Below the pieces are notes generated by a model. It saw nothing but the letters and a program-made list of their open reading frames with translations, made no database searches and was not told the origin of the DNA. Below, piece by piece: positions 10,607 through 20,009 of a DNA stretch of 64,000 bases (positions are counted from its first letter, which is position 1; the number at the start of each line of letters is the position of its first letter). This DNA is from Xiheimicrobium sp033763395 (lineage in GTDB: Bacteria; Myxococcota; Myxococcia; Myxococcales; Myxococcaceae). The stretch spans positions 1-64,000 of the forward strand of contig JANRKQ010000056.1 in NCBI GenBank assembly GCA_033763395.1, in the 5' to 3' direction. Position numbers and translations under genes: made by a program.

Positions 10607-11293
10607 TCAGGGCCACTCGAGAAGGTACTGACAGCGCGCGCAGCCGACATCGAGGCGATTGAGCGCGGTCACGGGCGCCTGGATGGTGCAGGTGACGCCC
10701 GGTTCGGCCGTCAGCGTCGCGACCGTCTCGTCGAGCTGATCGGCCATCGCGAAGAACCCGAAGGCGCTGCCGTCGAGGCTCACGTCGTAGCCGCACGCCG
10801 ACTGCTCGCGGAATCGAACGGAGAAGGTTCCCAGCAGCTCCGACTCACCAGGACGGCAGCTGCGGAAGATGCGGCCCTTCGCCGTGTCGTCGAGGAGTTG
10901 GCACCCGGCCATGTCGCAGATGCTGGGGTTGCCCTCGCAGGTCGTGCAGCGGTTGACCGTCGAGCACGTGCGGGGTCCACGACAATCGGTCACGCAGACG
11001 CCGTTGAAGCACGAGCGCACCGGGAGGCTGTTCGACCCGAAGCAGGCGCGCGGCGCCACTCGCGCCATGCAGTCAGCGGCGCGGACACAGGTCTCGAGGA
11101 CCTCCGTGGGGCCCGCGTCTCTCACAGAGCCACCCGCGTCCGCCGTGGAGCCCGCGTCCGTCGCGGGGCCAGCGTCGCGCGGAAGGCCGCCGTCGGAACG
11201 TGGGCCGACTTCGTCGACCGGCACCAGGCACTGACACCCGGCAACGGCCAGGGCGAAGCCGACGGCGAACAGCTCGACGAGGGCGCACCTCAC
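10607..11293 (-). CDS. Lipoprotein with Cys-rich region
   Basis: 228 aa, GTG start at 11293, which overlaps the upstream gene's TGA by four bases (GTGA) and so is well supported. The signal peptide ends in a lipobox (LAVAGC), giving a lipoprotein. A low-complexity linker (DAGPATDAGSTADAGG) is followed by a Cys-rich segment (about 80-140) resembling the EGF-like or disulfide-rich modules common in myxobacterial surface lipoproteins. The C-terminal part (FSVRFREQSACGYDV) is unrecognised. It is translationally coupled to the nitronate monooxygenase gene, though no functional link is obvious. Confidence 0.75.
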   Translation of the reverse strand: MRCALVELFAVGFALAVAGCQCLVPVDEVGPRSDGGLPRDAGPATDAGSTADAGGSVRDAGPTEVLETCVRAADCMARVAPRACFGSNSLPVRSCFNGVCVTDCRGPRTCSTVNRCTTCEGNPSICDMAGCQLLDDTAKGRIFRSCRPGESELLGTFSVRFREQSACGYDVSLDGSAFGFFAMADQLDETVATLTAEPGVTCTIQAPVTALNRLDVGCARCQYLLEWP

Positions 11294-12180
11294 GACAGCC
11301 CTGCCAGCACGTCGTGCGCTTCCTTCGCCAGCTGCTCGACGATGGCGCCGATGGGCTTCACCTCGTGCACCAGCCCGACGCCCTGGCCCGCGCTCCAGAT
11401 GTCCTTCCAGCGCTTCGCCCCCTCGGGCGAGCGGTCGGGCGTGAAGCCCTCGGGCACGGTGGCCTTCAGGAAGTTGGCGTGAATGCCCGACACCGCGTCG
11501 GTGTAGACGACGTCTTCGGGGCCCGAGGTGACGACGAGCTGTTTGTAGGCGTCGCTCGCGCCGCACTCCGTCGAGGCGATGAAGCGCGTGCCGAGGTAGC
11601 AGAGCTGCGCGCCCAGGCTCAACGACGCCACCACCTGCCGGCCGTCCGAGATGCAGCCCGCGGCGATGATGGGCACCTTCAGCGCTTCCGCGAGCCACGG
11701 CACCAGAACGAAGGGTGAGATGCGCCCGGCGTGGCCGCCTGCGCCCGCGGCCACCGCGATGATGGCGTCGACTCCGGCCGCGACCGCCTTCTTCCCGTGG
11801 TGCAGCGAGATGACGTCGTGGAACACCAGCCGCTTCTTCTCGTGCGCCCGCTTCACCACCTCGGTGGGGTTGCCGTAGCTGGTGAGAATCACCGGCACGT
11901 CGAACTCGAGGCACGCCGACAGGTCTGCGTCGATGCGCTCCGGGGGCGTCAGCCCGATGGTCAAGTTGATGCCGATGGGCTTGTCGGTGCGCTGCCGCAC
12001 CCACGCGAGGTCGTCTCGGAACTGCTGTGGCGTGCGCGCGTTCAGCGACGGCATGCAGCCGAGAATGCCGGCCTCGGCCGAGGCGAGGAGCATCTCCTTG
12101 TTCGAGATGAGGAACATCGGCGCCGCCACAAGGGGGTAGCGCAGGCCCAGCTGCTTCGAGAGGTCGGTCGACAGGCGCAT
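11290..12180 (-). CDS. Nitronate monooxygenase / 2-nitropropane dioxygenase family flavoprotein
   Basis: 296 aa, a TIM-barrel FMN enzyme. The N-terminus (LGLRYPLVAAPMFLISNKEM) is typical of the family. Later motifs include PIGINLTIG, FHDVISLHHGKKAVAAGVD, AGAGGHAGRISP and PIIAAGCISDG, the last being the FMN phosphate-binding region. Such enzymes oxidise alkyl nitronates; some members act in unsaturated fatty acid or polyketide pathways, so the substrate is uncertain. An alternative ATG lies five codons upstream at 12195; neither has a strong ribosome binding site. It is divergent from the P450 gene and coupled to the downstream lipoprotein gene. Confidence 0.9.
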   Translation of the reverse strand: MRLSTDLSKQLGLRYPLVAAPMFLISNKEMLLASAEAGILGCMPSLNARTPQQFRDDLAWVRQRTDKPIGINLTIGLTPPERIDADLSACLEFDVPVILTSYGNPTEVVKRAHEKKRLVFHDVISLHHGKKAVAAGVDAIIAVAAGAGGHAGRISPFVLVPWLAEALKVPIIAAGCISDGRQVVASLSLGAQLCYLGTRFIASTECGASDAYKQLVVTSGPEDVVYTDAVSGIHANFLKATVPEGFTPDRSPEGAKRWKDIWSAGQGVGLVHEVKPIGAIVEQLAKEAHDVLAGLS

Positions 12181-12273
12181 GAGGCCGGCAACCATGAACC
12201 AGCCCGTCCGTCGACGCACGACGGAACGTGAATCAGTGGCCACCGGGCGCGCACGCCGACACGATGTCGCGTC

Positions 12274-13617
12274 ATGGGGACGCCGACGCTGAAAGAGGGG
12301 CTGACGCTGCCGAACGCGCGCGCGATGGCGAGCGATGCGCCGGGGTTCCTGCTCGAGACCGCCCGGCGCGTGGGGCCCTTCTTCCGGCTCGGAGCGGGCC
12401 CGCTCACGCTGCCTGTCATCGCCGAGCCGGAGCTGCTCCAGCACGTCTTCCAGAAGAACTCGAAGGCCTACGGGCGAGGCGCCGCCTACGACATCTTCCG
12501 GCCGCTGCTCGGCAACGGGCTCCCGGTGTCGGACCCGCCGGTGTGGCTGTACCGTCGTCGCACGATGCAGCCGGCGTTTCATCGCGGCAAAGGCCCGGAC
12601 TGGGTCGTGACGATTCGTGAGGCGACAGCGCCGTTCATCGCCTCGCTGACGGCTGGGCAGGCCGTCGAGGCGCGGCCGTTCTTCATGAGCGTCACGCGCG
12701 ACATCATCATGGCGGCGCTGTTCTCGAGCGCCGGGGGCGCGACTTCTGGCCTGCAGGAGACCTTCACCAGCGTCGACGCCTTCGTCGGCGCGTTCGGCAT
12801 GAGCCCGGTGCGGTTGCCGCTGTGGGTGCCCACGCCCACCAACCGCCGCTTCATGGCGGCCATTCGCCGCATCGACGAGCTGCTGCTCTCCCTCATCGAG
12901 CGGCGACGCGCCGAGGCTTCACCGCCGGCCGACCTCCTCACCACCCTCATTCGCGCGAAGGACCCCGAGACCGGCAACGCCCTCACGGACGTCGAGCTGC
13001 GCGACGAGGTGGTGAACCTCTTCATCGCGGGCCACGAGACGACCGCCAACCTGCTGTCGTGGAGCGTGGTGGCGTTGTCCCGCTGGCCCGAGGTGCGGGC
13101 GCGGGCGCAGGCCGAGGTGGCCGAGGTGCTCGAGGGCGCGCCGCCCACGGCCGAGTCGGTGGAGAAGCTCGACTACCTCCACGCCACGGTGCGCGAGGTG
13201 CTGCGCTACTTCCCACCCGCGTGGCTCCAGGCGCGGGAGGTGTTCGAGGCCGACACGCTGCGCGACGTGACCCTGGCTCCGAAGGACCGGGTGCTGCTGG
13301 TGCCGTACATCACCCACCACCGCGCCGAGCTCTGGGACGAGCCGGAGCGCTTCGACCCGACTCGTTTTCTCAAAGAGCGCTCCATCGACGCGGCGACGTG
13401 GAAGTACCGGTACCTGCCGTTTGGTGCCGGCCCGCACGTGTGCATCGGCAACCACTTCGCGATCCTCGAGGCGGTGACGGTGCTGGCCATGCTGTTCCAG
13501 AAGGGGCACCTCGAGGCGAAGGCCCCACAGGCCGAGCGGCCGACGATGGGCATGGCGCTCATGCCGTCGAGCGCCGTGCCGTCGACGTTCGTTCGGCGCG
13601 AGCACGTGCCTCGCTGA
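12274..13617 (+). CDS. Cytochrome P450
   Basis: 447 aa, full length. The I-helix oxygen-binding motif is AGHETTA. The K-helix ExxR motif is in VREVLRYF, and the haem-binding loop FGAGPHVCIGNHFA has the cysteine ligand at residue 390. It has no membrane anchor, so it is a soluble monooxygenase needing a separate ferredoxin system, which is not in the window. The sequence style (WVVTIREAT, DELLLSLIERRRAE) resembles CYP4/CYP102-like fatty acid or terpenoid hydroxylases, but the substrate cannot be deduced. It is divergent from a nitronate monooxygenase gene, sharing a promoter region of about 90 bp. Confidence 0.95.
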   Translation: MGTPTLKEGLTLPNARAMASDAPGFLLETARRVGPFFRLGAGPLTLPVIAEPELLQHVFQKNSKAYGRGAAYDIFRPLLGNGLPVSDPPVWLYRRRTMQPAFHRGKGPDWVVTIREATAPFIASLTAGQAVEARPFFMSVTRDIIMAALFSSAGGATSGLQETFTSVDAFVGAFGMSPVRLPLWVPTPTNRRFMAAIRRIDELLLSLIERRRAEASPPADLLTTLIRAKDPETGNALTDVELRDEVVNLFIAGHETTANLLSWSVVALSRWPEVRARAQAEVAEVLEGAPPTAESVEKLDYLHATVREVLRYFPPAWLQAREVFEADTLRDVTLAPKDRVLLVPYITHHRAELWDEPERFDPTRFLKERSIDAATWKYRYLPFGAGPHVCIGNHFAILEAVTVLAMLFQKGHLEAKAPQAERPTMGMALMPSSAVPSTFVRREHVPR

Positions 13618-13659
13618 CGCTGGGCTGAGCAGGCCGGGCTCTCCAGGCACCCGAGCTGA

Positions 13660-13751
13660 ATGCGAATGCCCATTCGCATCGCAGATTTCGCCGCAAGCCT
13701 TCGGGAGGACTGGTGTTTTTGGTGTTCGGGGGCACGCGAATGCGCATTCGC
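13660..13751. repeat. Pair of related palindromes in a gene-free stretch
   Basis: The 329-bp gap 13618-13946 after the P450 gene carries no convincing gene. It contains two related inverted repeats. The first, at 13660-13679, has 9-bp arms ATGCGAATG/CATTCGCAT with a 2-nt centre. The second, at 13736-13751, is the perfect 16-bp palindrome GCGAATGCGCATTCGC. Both share the GCGAATG/CATTCGC core, 76 bp apart. A further GAGGGG/CCCCTC hairpin lies at 13839-13856. These may be REP-like elements, operator sites, or termination structures for the P450 gene. Confidence 0.7.
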
Positions 13752-13946
13752 ATTTGAACCGGCGCTCTGGAAGCACGGCCGGCCCTGGCTTCCCTGATGA
13801 GAGACGCGACGGTGCCAGCAGCGCCTGCGACGGCCGTGGAGGGGCCCTTGCCCCTCGTGGGCCCGTGACGGTGTGCGTTTCGACGGTGCCCAGGGCGCTC
13901 GCGACCACCGAAGACTCGCAGGCGGTTCTGTGCGAGGTGGCGCGGC

Positions 13947-15419
13947 GTGTTCGCCGACGCCGTCTGGAACGCCCGTCGTCCGTGGCTCGTCGTGCTGGCC
14001 GGCTTCTTCGGCGCGGGCCTCGTCGCGCGGCTGGATGCGGCGCTCACCGACCTCGGCGTCTACTGGCCCGACGAGGTGTACCAGTCGCTCGAGCCGGCGC
14101 ACGGGCTCGTCTTCGGCACCGCGCTGTTGCCGTGGGAGTTCGTCGTTGGCGCGCGCAACTGGGCGCTCCCCGGGCTTCTCGCGGGCGTGATGAAGGGCTT
14201 CGGGGCGCTGGGCGTTACCGATCCGCACACGTCTCTGTTGGGCATCCGGGTGGGCTTTGCGCTCGCGTCGATGGGCACGGTGCTGGGTACGTTCCGGCTC
14301 TCGCGCGTGGTGGGGCTGTCGCTCCCGTCGGCGGTGGTGGGCGCCGCCTCGCTGTCGGCGATGAGCCTCGCCGTGTACTTCTCGCCGCGCGCGATGAGCG
14401 AGGTGGCCGCGGCGCTGCCGGTGGTGTGGGGGCTCGCGCTCCTGCTCGAAGGTGGACGCCCGGCGCGGGTCGTCGTCGGCGCGTCGCTGTTGGGCCTCGC
14501 GGTGTTGCTGCGCATTCACTGTGGCCTCTTCGCCGTCACGGCGCTGGTGGCGCTCGTCCTCACGGGCCGGCGACGTGATGCTGGAGTCGCCTTCGCCGTG
14601 CTGTGCGGCTGGGCGCTCGTCTACGGCCTGCTCGACCTCGCCACCTGGGGCCGCTTCTTCCACTCGGCGCTGCTGTACCTGCGCTTCAACGTGGTCGAGG
14701 GCCGCGCCGCTGACTGGGGCGTACAGCCGCCGGCCTATTACACGAAGCACCTCGTCTCGAGCCTCGGGGCGCTGTGGGTGGCGCTGGCGACGTTCGCGGT
14801 GCTGGGCACGCGGCGGGCGGCGGCCGTCGTCATTCCCGCGGCGCTCTTCCTGGCTGCGCACATCGCGCTGCCGCACAAGGAGCTGCGCTTCATCGTCCCC
14901 ATCCTCCCGCTGGTGTGTGTCGGTGCCGCGGCGGGGCTGGAGGTGGTGGCGCGCTGGCGGCCGGTCGCAGGGCTGGTCAGTGCCGTCCTGGTGTTGGGGC
15001 TGAGCGGGCGTTCGCTCGTCACGCATCGCGAGCTGATGTTCTGGCAGGTGGGGCGGGTGAGCGAAGCTGGCAACGCGTGGGACTCGGGTGGGCCGGTGAC
15101 GCGGCTCCTCTTCCGCGCGGGGCGGGAGCCGTCGCTGTGTGGGGTGGGCCTCGTCGGTTGGTACCGGCACACCACCTTCGCGTACACGGCGCTGCACCGA
15201 GCCGTGCCGTTCTACGAGGCGCCGCTGCCGCCGGTGGAGTCAGGGTTCTACGACGTCGTCATCGCGCCGGTCGGGCAGCAGCCGGGCACGGTGCTGGCGC
15301 GTGAAGGAGACTTCGAGCTCGTTCGGCTCGCCGAGCGCCCGTGCGTGAAGGACCCTGCCTGGGAGCCGTACCTCGACGAGCGCACCGCACGGCTGGCGAA
15401 GGATCCGACGGCGCTGTGA
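13947..15419 (+). CDS. GT22-like (Alg9/PIG-B type) membrane glycosyltransferase
   Basis: 490 aa with about ten hydrophobic helices. The first loop has YWPDEVYQSLEPAH, matching the acidic active-site loop of GT-C mannosyltransferases, and a later loop has HKELRFI, the signature of family GT22. Eukaryotic relatives add mannose from a lipid carrier to GPI or lipid-linked oligosaccharides. Bacterial ones probably glycosylate a lipid or envelope glycan on the periplasmic side. The start is a GTG at 13947. It is convergent with the DUF523 gene (3 bp apart). Exact donor and acceptor unknown. Confidence 0.82.
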   Translation: MFADAVWNARRPWLVVLAGFFGAGLVARLDAALTDLGVYWPDEVYQSLEPAHGLVFGTALLPWEFVVGARNWALPGLLAGVMKGFGALGVTDPHTSLLGIRVGFALASMGTVLGTFRLSRVVGLSLPSAVVGAASLSAMSLAVYFSPRAMSEVAAALPVVWGLALLLEGGRPARVVVGASLLGLAVLLRIHCGLFAVTALVALVLTGRRRDAGVAFAVLCGWALVYGLLDLATWGRFFHSALLYLRFNVVEGRAADWGVQPPAYYTKHLVSSLGALWVALATFAVLGTRRAAAVVIPAALFLAAHIALPHKELRFIVPILPLVCVGAAAGLEVVARWRPVAGLVSAVLVLGLSGRSLVTHRELMFWQVGRVSEAGNAWDSGGPVTRLLFRAGREPSLCGVGLVGWYRHTTFAYTALHRAVPFYEAPLPPVESGFYDVVIAPVGQQPGTVLAREGDFELVRLAERPCVKDPAWEPYLDERTARLAKDPTAL

Positions 15420-15422
15420 CCG

Positions 15423-16082
15423 TCAGCGGGAAGGGCGCTGGCCGCCGAACGTCTCGCGGTACCAGTCGCGCTCGTGGTGGTCGACCGCCGCGTCGAGGCG
15501 AGGGCCCTGGGGGTCCAGCCGCCGAAGGAGCGCATCGAGCGTGAAGAGGTCGCGCTGCGCCACCACGGGCACACCTGCGCGAGCCAGGGCCGCCGCCGCG
15601 ACGCCGAAGCCGACCCGGTAGCGGCGGTCGCGCGCGCCGTCAGAGATGACCTGCGTGCCGCACGCGGCGCTCATGTCCATCAGCACGGCGAAGCGCACCC
15701 GCTCGCGCAGGGCCGTCTCGACCATGACCCCGGCGGCGCGAATGAGCGCGTCGGTGACGTCACGCCCATCGTCGAGCCGCACGTGCGCCCGCCCCTCGAG
15801 CGCGTCGAAGCCATCGCCGCCGTGCAGGTCGGGCATGCCGCGCGGGGTGCCCAGCGCGAGGTCTTCAGGGCAGAAGGGAACGGCGCGGAGCGTGGGGAGC
15901 GCGAGCAGGCGCTGCATCACGGGGTGTGGCCCGTTGTCCGTTCCGTCGACGCCGCAGCGCAGGCCGGCGAGGCAGCCCGAGAACAGCACCGGCCATGGCG
16001 CTTCGCGCGGGTCGGGCCAGGTGCGCGAGGCGTCTCGGAGGGCTTCGAGGCGTTTCCACGGCAAGGGGCGAAGGTGACTCAT
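15423..16082 (-). CDS. DUF523 family protein
   Basis: 219 aa. The family pattern is clear: SGCLAGLRCGVDGTDN near residue 35, FCPEDLALGTPRG near residue 73, and the conserved MSAACGTQVI near residue 142. The cysteines are spaced as if to bind a metal or Fe-S cluster, and some homologues are linked to 2-thiouracil desulfuration. Biochemical role here is inference only. The ATG at 16082 has GGGAG 6 nt upstream; a TTG four codons further up is possible. It ends just after the glycosyltransferase stop on the opposite strand. Confidence 0.85.
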   Translation of the reverse strand: MSHLRPLPWKRLEALRDASRTWPDPREAPWPVLFSGCLAGLRCGVDGTDNGPHPVMQRLLALPTLRAVPFCPEDLALGTPRGMPDLHGGDGFDALEGRAHVRLDDGRDVTDALIRAAGVMVETALRERVRFAVLMDMSAACGTQVISDGARDRRYRVGFGVAAAALARAGVPVVAQRDLFTLDALLRRLDPQGPRLDAAVDHHERDWYRETFGGQRPSR

Positions 16083-16167
16083 GGGCGCTCCCAACGGCGC
16101 GTGTCAGCCGATGAAAGGTATCCGGTTCCACCCGCACCACCCACGCATGACGACGCGAGGAGCGGCC

Positions 16168-16410
16168 ATGGCACAGGTGGCGACCACACGAACGCACACG
16201 CCCGCAGGGGGCGCGCGGGCCTTTGGCGGAGACCGCGCGGTGGCGCTGCTGAAGGCCGCGACCGAAGACGAGGCGCGCGGGCAGCTCCAGTCGGCGGAGA
16301 CGAACCTTCGCCTGGCCCTCGCGTTCGCGCCGCACGACGCGTCCTTGCGTCAGGCGCTCGAGCGGGTCGCGGCCCTGCGAGAATCGCAGCGGACGAGAGG
16401 GGCGCGCTGA
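16168..16410 (+). CDS. Small TPR-like protein, 80 aa
   Basis: The ATG at 16168 is preceded by a GGAG box, so this start is preferred over in-frame ATGs at 16081 and 16147. Residues 25-72 form one helix-turn-helix unit of the TPR type (LLKAATEDEARGQLQSAETN, then LALAFAPHDASLRQALERV). With one repeat it probably binds a partner or oligomerises. No signal peptide. It is divergent from the DUF523 gene. Function unknown. Confidence 0.55.
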   Translation: MAQVATTRTHTPAGGARAFGGDRAVALLKAATEDEARGQLQSAETNLRLALAFAPHDASLRQALERVAALRESQRTRGAR

Positions 16411-16481
16411 GCGGGTTCGTCCCCCGTTCGACGTGCGCGGTGTGAGACGCAGGCCCCGCGTCCGCCGTCACCCGTCGTCGC

Positions 16482-17216
16482 TCAGGCGAGCTGCGACAGG
16501 TAGTGCACCGCCTGCCGGCGCCACCACGTGTACTCATGCCGCGCGTCGTGTCCCCACACGCCGAGGTGGTGCGGCACGTGCTTCTTCTTCAGCCACCCGC
16601 CGAGCTCGATGGTCTCGGGCAGACAGCGGCCCTCGAACGCGCCCTGCCCGACGACGAGCGTCAGGTGCGTGTTGCGCCGAACGCGCTCGAGCGCCGCGCC
16701 CGAGAGGTTCGGTACGAAGGCGAGTGGGTCGTTGTAGTACAGCTCCTCGTGGTACCCGCCGCGCACGTACGACGAGCCGCGGTACCGCCCCGACAGGCAC
16801 AGCCCGCTCTTGAACGTCTCGGGGTGCTTCAGCGTGAAGAGCGACGTGTACATCGCGCCCATGCTGCAGCCGGCGGCCAGCATGCGCACGTGTGGAGCGC
16901 GGCAGTCTTCGCGCACGAAGGGCACCAGCGTCTCGAGCACGAAGCGCTCGTACAGGTGATGCCGGTGCATGCGCTCGGCGAGCGAGCCGTGGCCCGAGAA
17001 CGTCTGCGAGATGTTGCTCTCAGGGCAGTACAGCTTGATGCGGCGCGCGGCGAGCAGCGGCGCCAGCGCGTCCACCATGCCGCTCTGCTGCCACTCGTGC
17101 GCGACGCCGGCGTTCGAGGGGAAGACGATGACGGGCTGGCCGACGTGGCCGAAAGCCCAGAGGTGAACGCGGCGGCCGAGGGCCGGACTGTCGAGGAGCA
17201 GGTGCCTGGAACTCAT
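16482..17216 (-). CDS. Putative esterase (alpha/beta hydrolase, PF00756-like)
   Basis: 244 aa. The fold is that of the esterase-D/antigen 85 group: GQPVIVFPSNAGVAHEW forms the oxyanion strand and loop, and GCSMGA is the nucleophile elbow with the catalytic serine near residue 119. A C-terminal histidine in WGHDARHEYTWW completes the triad; that motif is typical of this family. No signal peptide, so it is cytoplasmic. The ATG at 17216 is chosen; a GTG twelve codons upstream (17252) is an alternative. It lies 59 bp downstream of the LysM-lysozyme gene on the same strand and may be co-transcribed. Confidence 0.85.
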   Translation of the reverse strand: MSSRHLLLDSPALGRRVHLWAFGHVGQPVIVFPSNAGVAHEWQQSGMVDALAPLLAARRIKLYCPESNISQTFSGHGSLAERMHRHHLYERFVLETLVPFVREDCRAPHVRMLAAGCSMGAMYTSLFTLKHPETFKSGLCLSGRYRGSSYVRGGYHEELYYNDPLAFVPNLSGAALERVRRNTHLTLVVGQGAFEGRCLPETIELGGWLKKKHVPHHLGVWGHDARHEYTWWRRQAVHYLSQLA

Positions 17217-17275
17217 GTCGGGCGCGCCATCGGAGCGTCGTCGACGCGCCACGTCAAGCCTCGTCGCTCGCTCCT

Positions 17276-18016
17276 TCAGGCCTGGAGCACGGCGCGCGCT
17301 CGGGCCCAGGCCTGCTGGCGGTCTGCGAGCCCGTTGAGCCCGCCATTGATGCGCCTGGTGATCTCCACGAAGTCGCCGCGGTCAGCGAGGGCGTTGAGGT
17401 CGCGGGTCTTCCAATACCAGCCGGCGACGCGGAACCCGACGTCTGGGTCAGCGGCGCGCGTGGGCCGATTCTCGAGGTCGAGCCCCGGTGCCCGGCCAGC
17501 GGCCCGATAGGTGGCGCGGCCGGTGAGCTGAATCGGCCCGCGCCCCTTGAAGCGTCGGCCATCACCCGGCCGCACGTTGCCCAGGTCACGTCGGCCTTCG
17601 TACGCGGCGCCAGAGGCAATCTCTTCGAAGAAGCGCAGCTGGCCCGACTCGTGTGACACCTGCGCCAGGAACGCCGCCTGACGCTTCGGCGTGGTGATGT
17701 TGACCTCGGCCATCGCCGTGTTGAGGAAGGGCAGGTACCGCCGCGCGTCCGCCAGCGCGAGCCGCGGCATGATTCGGCGCAGCTGGTCGACCGTCACGCC
17801 GCGAGACGGCTGGCTGGTGGGCGTCGTCGACGGCCTCACCGCTCCCGGGCCGGTGCGAGCGGGCTCGAAGTGGTCTGGCAGCCGCAAGACCGTGCCGGCG
17901 GGGACGACGTTCGGGTTCCTGAGCCCGTTGGCCGCGACCAACCGGTCGACCGTGGTGCGGTTCGCTCTGGCGACCATCGTCAACGTTTCGCCCGGGCGGA
18001 TTCGATGGGTGTGCAT
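17276..18016 (-). CDS. LysM domain plus GH19-type chitinase/lysozyme
   Basis: 246 aa. Residues 2-45 are a LysM peptidoglycan-binding domain (IRPGETLTMVARANRTTVDR, ending VVPAGTVLRLP). After a Pro/Thr-rich linker, residues 75-246 are a GH19-like catalytic domain of the phage-endolysin type. It has AQVSHESGQLRFFEE with the probable catalytic Glu, then DGRRFKGRGPIQLTGRATY. It should cleave peptidoglycan or chitin. The ATG at 18016 starts exactly at the LysM domain; an upstream in-frame ATG exists at 18061. There is no signal peptide, so it is either phage-like, released by lysis, or exported by another route. Confidence 0.88.
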   Translation of the reverse strand: MHTHRIRPGETLTMVARANRTTVDRLVAANGLRNPNVVPAGTVLRLPDHFEPARTGPGAVRPSTTPTSQPSRGVTVDQLRRIMPRLALADARRYLPFLNTAMAEVNITTPKRQAAFLAQVSHESGQLRFFEEIASGAAYEGRRDLGNVRPGDGRRFKGRGPIQLTGRATYRAAGRAPGLDLENRPTRAADPDVGFRVAGWYWKTRDLNALADRGDFVEITRRINGGLNGLADRQQAWARARAVLQA

Positions 18017-18144
18017 GAGGCCTCCAGCCGGAGCGACGCAGCGGGCCAAAAGGCGTCGCATCTGTATGGCGGTTTGACGTTCTGGCTCGCGTGTCCAAAC
18101 AGGGCGTCGACTCGCGCGCGGCTCGCGGCTAACCCCTCGCCCCC

Positions 18145-20009
18145 ATGAGTGACGCGCTCCCACCACCGGTTCCCCAGCAGCCGCCGCGCCCGCCGCCCGC
18201 GCCCCCGAAGACGTCGTCTTCGTCGCTGTGGCTCATCGGGTGTGGCGGGCTGTCGCTCCTCGCGCTCGTCATCGGGGTCGTCGCGCTGGCCGCCGCGGGC
18301 TCGGCGTCGGTCTCGGACGGCGCGGTGCTCAAGATGAAGCTCGGCGGCGAGATTCCCGAGTACGTGGCCACCGAGGGGCTCGACGAGCTCTTCGGCCCGA
18401 AGGTCGTCACCGTGCAGCAGCACGTCTTCAACCTGAAGAAGGCCGCCGCCGACAAGCGCATCAAGGGCGTGCTGCTCGAGCTCGAGCCGCTGATGGTCGG
18501 CCCGGCGAAGGTCGAAGAGCTGCGCGACGCGCTGACCGAGTTCAAGAAGAGCGGCAAGTTCGTCATCGCGTGGAGCGAGTTCATGACCGAGCGCGAGTAC
18601 TCGCTGGCCATCGCGGCGGACTCCATCGTCATGCCGAAAGACAGCCGCTTCGAGTTCAACGGCTTCGCCACCGACCTGGCGCACTACCCGGGCCTGCTCG
18701 AGAAGCTCGGCGTCGAGGTGCAGTACTTCCGCTTCGGCAAGTACAAGTCGGGGTCGGGCGAGCAGCTCGGGCGCAAGGCCTTCACCGAGCCCGTGAAGGA
18801 GATGATTTCGGGCAACCTCGCGCGCGGCTTCGACCACTTCGTCTCGGCCGTCGCGAAGGCCCGCAGCCTCGAGCCCGACACGGTGCGCGCGCTCGTGGAG
18901 GAGGCTGGCGAGAAGTCCGACTGGGCGCTCGAGAAGAAGCTCATCGACAAGCTCGCTTACTGGGACGAGGTCGAGGCCGAGCTGCGCCAGAAGACGGGCC
19001 TCAAGGACGACGAGAAGGTGAAGTTCCTCCCGGCGGCGAAGTACCGGCGCGTCAGCGGGAAGGACGCGGGGCTGCCCGAGGGCAAACACACCTTCGCGCT
19101 CATCTACTCGGTGGGCCTCATCGTCGCAGGCAAGGGGGGCACCGACCCGTTCTCGGGCGGCGCGTCGCAGGGGGCCGACCCCATCATCAAGTCGCTGCGC
19201 AAGGCCGTCGAAGACGACGACGTGAAGGCCATCATCTTCCGCGTCGACTCCCCGGCGGCGCGGGCCTCGGCTGCGACTACGTGCGCCGCGAGGTCGAGAA
19301 GGCGCGCGAGAAGAAGCCCGTCATCGTCTCGATGAGCGACGTCGCCGCCTCGGGCGGCTACTGGGTCTCGATGGACGCGACGGCCATCGTCGCCCAGCCG
19401 TCGACGTACACCGGCAGCATCGGCATCTTCTCGGTCGTGCCCAACCTGGGGCCGCTCTACGAGAAGCTCGACCTCAACAACGAGACCTTCAAGCAGGGCA
19501 CGCACGCCGACGCCGTCATCGGCGCGCGCAAGATGACCGAGGACGAGGCGAAGCAGTTCGAAGCCAACCTCTTCGGCTCGTACAAGCGCTTCGTCGAGCT
19601 CGCCGCGAAGGGCCGCAAGAAGTCGTACGACGAGCTCGAGGCCGTCGCGCAGGGCCGCACCTGGCTGGGCGACGAGGCGCTCGAGAAGGGGCTCGTCGAC
19701 AAGCTCGGCGGTGTCACCGAGGCCATCGAGCTGGCGAAGGAGAAGGCCGGCCTGCCGAAAGAAGACCGCGTGAAGCTCGAGCTCTTCACCCCGAAGAAGA
19801 CGTTCCTCCAGTCGCTGCTCGAGCAGGACGACGAGGGCGGCGAGGACCCGATGTCGCGCGCCGCGGGCGTGATGGTGGGCAAGGCCATGGCCGCGTCACC
19901 GGCCGGGGCGTTGCTCCAGAAGGTGCCGCACCTGGGCGTCTTCACCGAGCGCGTGCTCGCCGGAGAGCGCGTGTTCCCCATGATGGACGTCGCCGTCGAC
20001 GCGCGGTGA
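18145..20009 (+). pseudogene. sppA: Signal peptide peptidase SppA, interrupted by a one-base deletion
   Basis: The first frame (from ATG 18145) encodes a Pro-rich N-terminus, one membrane helix, and the first SppA domain. That domain includes FGKYKSGSG, with Lys201 as the candidate general base. At 19250-19253 the frame is lost in a CCCC run where the family needs DSPGG-x-GL. Adding one C restores RVDSPGGAGLGCDYVRREVE and the second domain with the nucleophile serine in DVAASGGYW, continuing to 20009. The repaired protein would be 621 aa, normal for the long tandem-domain SppA, which degrades cleaved signal peptides in the membrane. Either a sequencing error or a recent mutation. Confidence 0.88.

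Noticed and set aside
13206..15197. 663-codon minus-strand ORF across the P450 end and the glycosyltransferase
   Set aside because: Arg/His/Gln-rich shadow; the plus strand shows the P450 haem motif and a GT-C membrane protein.
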